Notes under the pieces: generated by a model | Told to the model about the DNA's origin: nothing | Databases searched by the model: none | The model's input: the letters and a program-made list of their open reading frames with translations, nothing else | In this document: positions 30,423-35,932 of the stretch, piece after piece | Numbering within the stretch: the stretch's first letter is position 1 | How the letters are laid out: each line of letters starts with the position of its first letter | Position numbers and translations under genes: made by a program | IMG/VR virus record: IMGVR_UViG_3300035181_000769 | Coordinates: 1 to 35,932 of that record | Reading direction: 5' to 3' (one strand) | From: a virus | Length of the DNA stretch: 35,932 bases

Positions 30423-31601
30423 ATGGCCGAAGGATCAAAGCGCAGGATTGCGCACGTAAAAGAATCTTCATGGGGCGTACCCAGTGGTACAGCGTTTCAA
30501 ATTGACAGGGTATTAGCGGATGCGGGGATCGCGATCGACCGCAATTCATTTGTATCGAACGAATTTCGATCCGATCGAGCAATAGGTGGGCACAAGCTCG
30601 GGGTGAAAAAGGCGAGCGTAAAGTTTCCGTTTGAGCTGAGCTATGGTTCATTCGACGATTTTATTGAATCCGCAATGTGTGATTCATGGGTTACCGCCGG
30701 AACTCCCACTACCGGGTTATCGGTGACTGTAGTCGCGGGTTCTACAAATACAATGGCTGCAACCGGGATTGGATCCGGAGTCGCCGCTGGGGACTGGGTA
30801 AAAGTTTCCGGATTTACCGCCGGCAATGTGGGAAATAATGGGTATTGGAAGGTTACCGTATCCACGGCTAATCTACTGACACTTGGAGAGGCTAAGGACG
30901 CGTCTGGAACCTCATTATTGACTGCGTGTGGGCCGATTTCCTCAATTACCGTTACGCGTATGGGGGCGATTAAGACAGGTATTACGCTTAAGTCTTTGAC
31001 GATTGAGGAAGCGTTTACTGACATCAATGTTTACAATGAAGCTTTGGGCTGCGCGGTCGATCAGTTTTCGCTATCGCTAGCTCCGGATTCGATTGTGACC
31101 GGCAGTTTTGACCTAGCCTCTAAAGGGTTGGCCAGCGATTCGCCGAAAGTCACGCCGTATGGAGTTACATACCCAGCCGCTGACACAAACAACAAGATCG
31201 ATACGTTTAGCGGTTTTCTGCGGGTGGATGGCCAAATCTGCGCTGTTATCACTACGGGTGAACTAACGCTTAAAAACTCCATAGAAGCAATGTTCCCACT
31301 ATTCCAGACCAGCGCTTATAGAATGGGTATGGGACGGTCAAACCTAACTGGAAGCATATCGGTTTATTTTCTTGACGCTACATATCCCACAAAATATCTC
31401 AACGAAACTCCGATGGCGCTCAGTATTATGCTAATGGAGGCCGACCTATCGCGCGGGTATGCAATCGATGTTCCTGTAGCAAAAATTACAAGTCAAAGCA
31501 AATCTGTTGCCGAGAACAACATTGTGCTCACAATGCCATTCCAAAGCTTGCCCGATAGCGTTTCGGGGCTAGTAAACTGGAAGATCTCAAAGCTCGCATA
31601 A
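30423..31601 (+). CDS. Major tail (tube) protein
   Basis: A 392-aa protein beginning GSKRRIAHVKESSWGVPSGT, the usual opening of the phage tail tube type 2 family, with NEFRSDRAIGGHKLGVKKAS and FELSYGSFDDFIESA following. An inserted Ig-like segment (residues about 95-160, VTVVAGSTNTMAATGIGSG) precedes the second tube half. AAAAGGAG lies upstream. Its place between the terminator protein and the tail chaperones confirms it. Confidence 0.87.
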   Translation: MAEGSKRRIAHVKESSWGVPSGTAFQIDRVLADAGIAIDRNSFVSNEFRSDRAIGGHKLGVKKASVKFPFELSYGSFDDFIESAMCDSWVTAGTPTTGLSVTVVAGSTNTMAATGIGSGVAAGDWVKVSGFTAGNVGNNGYWKVTVSTANLLTLGEAKDASGTSLLTACGPISSITVTRMGAIKTGITLKSLTIEEAFTDINVYNEALGCAVDQFSLSLAPDSIVTGSFDLASKGLASDSPKVTPYGVTYPAADTNNKIDTFSGFLRVDGQICAVITTGELTLKNSIEAMFPLFQTSAYRMGMGRSNLTGSISVYFLDATYPTKYLNETPMALSIMLMEADLSRGYAIDVPVAKITSQSKSVAENNIVLTMPFQSLPDSVSGLVNWKISKLA

Positions 31602-31612
31602 GGAGAAAATAC

Positions 31613-32038
31613 ATGGAATTGTCAAGATTTGATACTGCAACCGGATCGGAAGAAGGTCGATGGATTGAGCCCGTAGGATTTGATGGAAAGCCTATAGGTA
31701 TCCGGATCAAGGTTGCGGGGCCGGACTCTCGACGGTATGCCGAACTAAAAGATGCGTTGCAAAGAGAACTTTACAATAGCCTTGCAACCATTTCTAACGG
31801 TTTGGAGCCAAAGAAGGAGGAAACCGAGAGTGTTAAGGAGTCAAGGTTTTATGCCGGGCTGACGCTGGATTGGGAACCATGTGATGAAAAGGATCCTATC
31901 ATGTGGAATGGGAAGCCGTTCCCGTTTAGCGAAAAGAATGCCAATACTTTGTACTTGTCCGTCGCAATAATCAGAAATCAGGTAAAGGCGTTCTGTGAGT
32001 CCCGCAAAAATTTCATAACGCCCGAACGCGCGGGTTGA
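31613..32038 (+). CDS. Tail assembly chaperone (gpG-like)
   Basis: A 141-aa protein with GGAG before the ATG. It contains FDGKPIGIRIKVAGPDSRRY, helix AELKDALQRELYNSL, and TLDWEPCDEKDPIMWNGKPF ahead of FCESRKNF. Tail chaperones of lambda G type bind the tape measure. The end overlaps a second frame that starts only at a TTG without a ribosome site, the usual picture for a -1 frameshifted G/GT pair. See the slippery site at 32008. Confidence 0.8.
   Translation: MELSRFDTATGSEEGRWIEPVGFDGKPIGIRIKVAGPDSRRYAELKDALQRELYNSLATISNGLEPKKEETESVKESRFYAGLTLDWEPCDEKDPIMWNGKPFPFSEKNANTLYLSVAIIRNQVKAFCESRKNFITPERAG
32008..32014 (+). other. -1 ribosomal frameshift site candidate (A AAT TTC)
   Basis: The heptamer AAATTTC fits X-XXY-YYZ with codons AAT TTC in the upstream frame, 24 nt before its TGA. 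A -1 slip leads without stops into the frame at 32035-32364, giving a fusion of about 250 aa spanning 31613-32364. It parallels the lambda G/GT frameshift. A downstream stimulatory structure was not identified. Confidence 0.65.
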
Positions 32039-32364
32039 AGCGTGCAGTTCGGGCGCTCCTTATTCTTGAGATGAAGGATAGTAGTGGGCAATCTTTGCGG
32101 AAGCAGCTTGAGCAGGTTGAGAATAGTATAGGAACAAGGGATCCGCGGCTTGATTCTGTTGTGATCCCCCGTGGCGTAGAGTACCTATGGGATAGGTTCT
32201 GGATGATGTGCAACGGTCAGGCTCCTGGGATAGCAGAGATTAAAGCGTTTGCCGATTTGACGCACTGGAATATGACAGCGTTTGAGTTTGAGACCATGCT
32301 AGCAATGAGTCGGGAATTTGCTATCGTGATAGGAGAGCGGTCTAGCGAGAGGCTGAAGGAGTGA
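32035..32364 (+). CDS. C-terminal part of the tail assembly chaperone (gpT-like), reached by frameshift
   Basis: A 109-codon frame overlapping the preceding stop, beginning at TTG with no ribosome site; most likely translated as an extension of the 31613 gene by -1 frameshift. It is helical (ALLILEMKDSSGQSLRKQLE, VEYLWDRFWMMCNGQAPGIA, MTAFEFETMLAMSREFAIVI). The corresponding T domain recruits the tail tube protein during assembly. The tape measure gene follows at once. Confidence 0.75.
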   Translation: MKRAVRALLILEMKDSSGQSLRKQLEQVENSIGTRDPRLDSVVIPRGVEYLWDRFWMMCNGQAPGIAEIKAFADLTHWNMTAFEFETMLAMSREFAIVIGERSSERLKE

Positions 32365-32367
32365 ATC

Positions 32368-34707
32368 ATGCCTGATATGGCGAAACTTGTTATTGAAGTA
32401 ACTCCGAAAGGTATTGCAGAAGCAAGAAAACAGCTTGATGAACTCGCGGCGTCCGCTGGAATCAGTGAGAAAAAAACTGTTACATTGATGGACAGGTTCC
32501 GAAGTATGCAGTCCGTAATGCAGGGGCCTGTTGCCGCCTTGAACGAGGTCGGCAACATGATGAAGTCTGTTTATGCGGCTGGTAAAGAGCTTGTTGACAT
32601 ATACGGGGTTCAAGAACGAGCGGTATCAAATCTGGAAGCGGTTCTGAAGTCAACCGGGGGGACGGTAGGGAAAACTTCAAAAGAATTGCAGGATATGGCC
32701 GCCAGATTGCAGGATGCCACGACATTTGGCGACGAAGCAATTATAAACATGAACGCGGTCCTTCTTGGGTTTAGAAACATTTCCGGGGATCAATTCGAAC
32801 GAACTACTAAAGCCGTATTGGACATGTCCACCGTCATGGGGACTGATTTGACCTCTGCGGCTAACATGCTTGGAAAAGCATTGGATTCGCCGATAGAAGG
32901 GATGAGCACGCTGTCCAGGGTCGGGTTCATTTTTACAGAAGATCAGAAAAATCTGGTAGAAGAACTTCAACAAAGTGGTGATTTGCTTGGGGCTCAGAAT
33001 GTTATTCTAGGGGAGGTGGAAAAAGCCTTTGGCGGGGCTTCAACCGCGGCCGGCCAGCTTGCCACGGGGGCTATTAAAAAACTAGAAAACTCTGTTGGTG
33101 ATTTTAAGGAACAGCTTGGCAGGGCGATTGCTGAGGGCATGATGCCGTTTAATGTTGCACTGCGAGGCATGGTTGATAACGCTACTGCGGCGCTCAAAGC
33201 CCAAAACGATTTGAATGACGCTTACAAGGCCAATGACCGCGGGACCGCGACATTACAGCAACAACTGTTGATTTTACAAGCTCACCGGGATGTACAAAAG
33301 CAGACACTCGATTATCTTAATCAAATGGCTTCGACATCGGGTCCTAGAACTGTACCCAAAGAAGCATTACAAGCCTTTGATAAAGAGGTGTCGGAAGAGA
33401 ACGCGCAGATTGCGCTTATGGCTCGGGCTATTGCTATGAACGCTCAAGGCCAAAAAGCTGCGAGTGAAGCGGAAGCCAAGAGGCTTAAAGACGAACAAGC
33501 CGCTAACGAATGGAGGTTAAAGGCCGCCGAGGTTATGAAGGTTAAGACCGATACAGCGAACGGGAAAGATATCGCCGATTCTTATCTGGATAACCTCATG
33601 AAGGAAGTGGAGCGTGCAGCATGGCTCGGCGATGATATTTCCGGCGCCCTTGAAAAGTCCCACAATGAAATTAGAAGCACCATTTATACATTGCTTGATT
33701 CTGGGCTGTTTAGTGAAAAAGACATGATGATAACGCGGCTCCGTGAGAATTATGAAATAGTTGGAAAACTTATTGATGAGAATTCAAAGAAAGACCAAGC
33801 TGCGACTGAGATTGAGGTCTCTGGGAATAAAGCTAAGACAGAGGCCATTAAAGACACGACGTCGGCGCGAGAGGCTAAAACTGAGGCGGATGAAAGGGCA
33901 AAAGAAGAAGCTGCGAGGCTGAAACTTGCTGAGGCCGAAGAAAACGAAAGTTTAAGAGAAAAGTATCAGATACTCCAAGAGCTCGAATCAAGGCTTAAGG
34001 CCGTTACCAATGCAATAGATCAATCGGCAATGGATGCGTATGTTACTTCATTCTCTGAAATTGGAAAAGCATTAGAAAAGGGATCCCTAAGTGGGGAATC
34101 GTTCAGTTTGGCTATGGAAAAGATCGGGTTAGATTTGCTCAATTTGTTGCCACGATTATTTTTAGCGGCTGGATTGCAGGCCTTAGTAGCTCAGCAATGG
34201 GAGCTGGGTATAGGGTTGATTGTAGCGTCTGGGTTTACTGCGATTTTTGCTGGCTATGCGACGAGTGCGTATGATGAAAAAACTTCAAAAAGTCAAGCAA
34301 CCAAGAGCGCGATGGGAAATATTTTTGGATGGGAGGGTATGCAGACCTTTGCCCAGGGTGGGGCTTTTACTAATACCATTGTGACGAGGCCGACCTTATT
34401 TTCTTATGGTGGGAAATTCTTGGGGGAGATGGGGGAAGCGGGTCCCGAGGCGGTGGTTCCTTTAACAAGGATGAGCAATGGGAATCTTGGGGTCGATGCA
34501 AAGCCTTCCAATGTTGTCGTTCAAATTATTGATCAAACAAGCAAGGGTACTCAGAAGGAAACACAGGAAACGACAAGCCCCGACGGTACGAAGGTTCTGA
34601 CTGTGTTTATAAGAGATATTGTCACTGACCAGTTGTCTAACGGAGGTCTTGACCTCCCGATGAGGTCTAGATACGGGCTTAATGCCGTCGGTGTGAGGAG
34701 GTCTTAA
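32368..34707 (+). CDS. Tail tape measure protein
   Basis: A 779-aa protein that sets tail length. It is mostly helical with long coiled coils (residues about 455-560, rich in Ala/Glu/Lys). An N-terminal region has SNLEAVLKSTGGTVGKTSKE, DMSTVMGTDLTSAANMLGKA and MSTLSRVGF, common in tape measures. A hydrophobic segment lies near 590-635 (LLNLLPRLFLAAGLQALVAQ, IVASGFTAIFAGYATSA). The C-terminal QGGAFTNTIVTRPTLFSYGG is a known tape-measure ending. By the usual rule of about 0.15 nm per residue, the tail would be near 115 nm. Confidence 0.92.
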   Translation: MPDMAKLVIEVTPKGIAEARKQLDELAASAGISEKKTVTLMDRFRSMQSVMQGPVAALNEVGNMMKSVYAAGKELVDIYGVQERAVSNLEAVLKSTGGTVGKTSKELQDMAARLQDATTFGDEAIINMNAVLLGFRNISGDQFERTTKAVLDMSTVMGTDLTSAANMLGKALDSPIEGMSTLSRVGFIFTEDQKNLVEELQQSGDLLGAQNVILGEVEKAFGGASTAAGQLATGAIKKLENSVGDFKEQLGRAIAEGMMPFNVALRGMVDNATAALKAQNDLNDAYKANDRGTATLQQQLLILQAHRDVQKQTLDYLNQMASTSGPRTVPKEALQAFDKEVSEENAQIALMARAIAMNAQGQKAASEAEAKRLKDEQAANEWRLKAAEVMKVKTDTANGKDIADSYLDNLMKEVERAAWLGDDISGALEKSHNEIRSTIYTLLDSGLFSEKDMMITRLRENYEIVGKLIDENSKKDQAATEIEVSGNKAKTEAIKDTTSAREAKTEADERAKEEAARLKLAEAEENESLREKYQILQELESRLKAVTNAIDQSAMDAYVTSFSEIGKALEKGSLSGESFSLAMEKIGLDLLNLLPRLFLAAGLQALVAQQWELGIGLIVASGFTAIFAGYATSAYDEKTSKSQATKSAMGNIFGWEGMQTFAQGGAFTNTIVTRPTLFSYGGKFLGEMGEAGPEAVVPLTRMSNGNLGVDAKPSNVVVQIIDQTSKGTQKETQETTSPDGTKVLTVFIRDIVTDQLSNGGLDLPMRSRYGLNAVGVRRS

Positions 34708-35048
34708 TGATAGCATGGCCAACGCTTCCCGCGGTAGATCAGAGTGATTATAGGGAAACCCCGGCTGATACGACCATAAGGTCCGAAGTTGATGCGGGGA
34801 TCCCGAAAGTTCGGAGACGGTTCACGGCCGGGATTGATGTGATTGACGTCACGTATAATTTAACGATGGCCGAGCTTGCTACGCTCGATGATTTTTACCG
34901 ATCAACGACAAAGAACGGATCCTTACCGTTTACTTATACGCACCCCCGATTGGGGACCACCGTTGTTTGTCGGTTCAAGGGTGCGCCACAATATTCATCG
35001 TTCGATTATATGGCTCAAGCGCATGTGGAGCTGGAGGTGTTACCGTGA
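34707..35048 (+). CDS. Minor tail protein (tail tip, M-like position)
   Basis: A 113-aa protein overlapping the tape measure stop (TAATG). The sequence is beta-rich: IAWPTLPAVDQSDYRET, VTYNLTMAELATLDDFYRST, LPFTYTHPRLGTTVVCRFKG and YMAQAHVELEVLP. It sits where lambda has gpM, between the tape measure and the L-like gene, and so probably joins the tube to the tip. The ending L-V-L is typical of phage minor tail proteins. Confidence 0.8.
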   Translation: MIAWPTLPAVDQSDYRETPADTTIRSEVDAGIPKVRRRFTAGIDVIDVTYNLTMAELATLDDFYRSTTKNGSLPFTYTHPRLGTTVVCRFKGAPQYSSFDYMAQAHVELEVLP

Positions 35049-35524
35049 GGACCATTTCTTCCGCCGCTACAAAAGCCTTGATGGCAGAATCGACGTCATC
35101 CATATTCCCACTTTTGATAGAGATCAGTCACCCGTCGCTTACGGAGCCGTTTAGGCTTGTTAATAATACCGTCGATTTGACCTATAATGGAAATGTGTAC
35201 ACGGCTTACCCTTTCCGAATTGACCCGCCGGATGAATCGCGGGAAGAGATTGGAAACGCTTCAATAACCATAGACAATATTGAAGGTCAGATCCTTGTAG
35301 CTCTTAGGTCTTACTCAGAAGCCTTTACGGTGAAGTTGATAGCGATGTTTTGGAATGATGATAGCGGAACACTGTTTGAAGAGATTGCCCAGTGGGAGTT
35401 TCAGCTTACAAATATCACTTATAATTCAAAAACGATTACCGGGCAGTTGTTATATGAGGACCGGCTGATGAATAAATTGCCGAAGCTAACATTTGACCCC
35501 CAGTCTTTCCCTGGAGTGCACTAA
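35045..35524 (+). CDS. DUF1833-like minor tail protein (L-like position)
   Basis: A 159-aa protein starting at GTG 35045 inside the previous stop (GTGA). The sequence SIFPLLIEISHPSLTEPFRL, then DLTYNGNVYTAYPFRIDPPD, then ASITIDNIEGQILVALRS, follows the DUF1833 pattern of phage tail-tip proteins. It lacks the Cys cluster of lambda L. The NlpC/P60 gene follows with a one-base overlap of its ATG. No in-frame start with a better ribosome site exists. Confidence 0.83.
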   Translation: MRTISSAATKALMAESTSSIFPLLIEISHPSLTEPFRLVNNTVDLTYNGNVYTAYPFRIDPPDESREEIGNASITIDNIEGQILVALRSYSEAFTVKLIAMFWNDDSGTLFEEIAQWEFQLTNITYNSKTITGQLLYEDRLMNKLPKLTFDPQSFPGVH

Positions 35525-35922
35525 TGGCAAAGGCTGAAAAGTATGTGGGGATTGAATACGCGGAAGGGGTTAGAGATGGGGAAGGGCCTCTTGACTGTTG
35601 GGGATTGGTGAGACTTGTGATGAGGAAGGAATACAGGAAAGAATTACCGGGGTTTGAGGAAGTGGTATTTGTAAAAGAGCGGAAACATGAAATGGTCGAT
35701 GGCTTTTCCAAGGCGATGCCTTTAATTGATTCTGTAAAAGTTGAAACACCCGAACCTGGGGATATTATAGTGATGAAAACTGCCGGGTTGCCAATACATA
35801 CCGGTATTATGATGGACGATGGGCTAGTATTGCATTGCGAGCCGCATATTGGGGCTGTCGCAGTGCGGTTTGATTCGGTTGATATTCAGAAAAGGTTGTC
35901 GGGGGTGTATCGTGTCAATTAA
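35524..35922 (+). CDS. NlpC/P60-family tail peptidoglycan hydrolase (lambda K-like position)
   Basis: A 132-aa cysteine peptidase. The catalytic Cys25 lies in GPLDCWGLVRL, the catalytic His92 in PIHTGIMMDDG, and His104 or His108 in LHCEPHIGA may be the third residue. The EPGDIIVMK strand is also typical. Tail-tip proteases of this kind open the peptidoglycan during DNA entry. It lies between the L-like gene and J, as K does in lambda. The next gene's GTG start lies inside its end. Confidence 0.88.
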   Translation: MAKAEKYVGIEYAEGVRDGEGPLDCWGLVRLVMRKEYRKELPGFEEVVFVKERKHEMVDGFSKAMPLIDSVKVETPEPGDIIVMKTAGLPIHTGIMMDDGLVLHCEPHIGAVAVRFDSVDIQKRLSGVYRVN

Positions 35923-35932
35923 AATCATATCC
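35912..35932 (+). CDS. First codons of the tail-tip gene (J-like), cut by window edge
   Basis: GTG 35912 follows GGGGG by 6-8 nt and opens MSIKIIS before the window ends. Tail-tip J proteins begin with a short basic beta strand of this kind, and the J-like frame at the window's start lacks its N-terminus. The reading frames of the two pieces do not join directly: one base (or 1 mod 3) would have to be inserted between them. Confidence 0.55.

Noticed and set aside
1-35932. CRISPR arrays, integrase/attachment sites, lysogeny repressor, insertion sequences, diversity-generating retroelement
   Set aside because: No regularly spaced repeat-spacer array, recombinase, repressor, transposase or reverse transcriptase was recognised. 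The Cas4-like nuclease stands alone, and the tail-tip repeats are coding and contiguous.

Overview
The window is a compact double-stranded DNA tailed-phage genome of about 36 kb, complete or nearly so. Every supported gene lies on the + strand, usually with overlapping stop and start codons. The map is a circular permutation: it opens inside the tail-tip/receptor-binding gene (J-like), and the last bases hold what looks like the first codons of the same gene. The tail is lambda-like with a tape measure and a G/GT-type overlapping gene pair, which suggests a siphovirus. The coat protein resembles the P22 type and the portal is DUF4055-like. A spanin-like gene pair and a signal-peptide protein suggest a diderm (Gram-negative-type) host; I cannot name the host. 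I see no integrase, excisionase or CI-like repressor.

Layout. (1) 1-6494: J-like tail tip carrying six exact-period 141-bp repeats (probable beta-propeller), then three small accessory genes. (2) 6495-8611: a consensus promoter, a possibly leaderless 59-codon gene, a small Cys-rich gene, M15-type endolysin, holin candidate, a 476-bp gene-free stretch rich in RNA structure that ends in a tRNA-like T-arm, then two spanin-like genes read in different frames from starts 2 nt apart, closed by a strong terminator. (3) 8640-18091: early region. A promoter makes a leader containing a type III hammerhead ribozyme. Then follow a DUF932 protein, Cas4-like nuclease, Rad52-type annealing protein, NinB/HNHc-like nuclease, DnaD-like initiator, DnaB-like helicase and RuvC-like resolvase, with several small unknown genes between them. 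No polymerase or primase is seen, so replication probably borrows the host's. (4) 18145-20243: ParB/Srx-fold protein overlapping a radical SAM enzyme, plus a small unknown gene. (5) 20203-35932: terminase, portal, a 903-aa MuF head protein fused to kinase-like and ADP-ribosyltransferase-like domains, scaffold, coat, connectors, tail tube, frameshifted chaperones, tape measure, tail-tip proteins, NlpC/P60 hydrolase and the start of J.

How it fits together. Recombination-dependent replication would make concatemers for terminase packaging. Heads carry a probable injected effector (MuF-kinase-ART). The gaps between early genes are unusually full of hairpins, so RNA-level control is a theme of this genome. 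The most notable items are the hammerhead ribozyme, the MuF-kinase-ART fusion, the ParB/radical SAM pair beside the terminase, the overlapping spanin-like genes and the tRNA-like RNA near 7600-7800.
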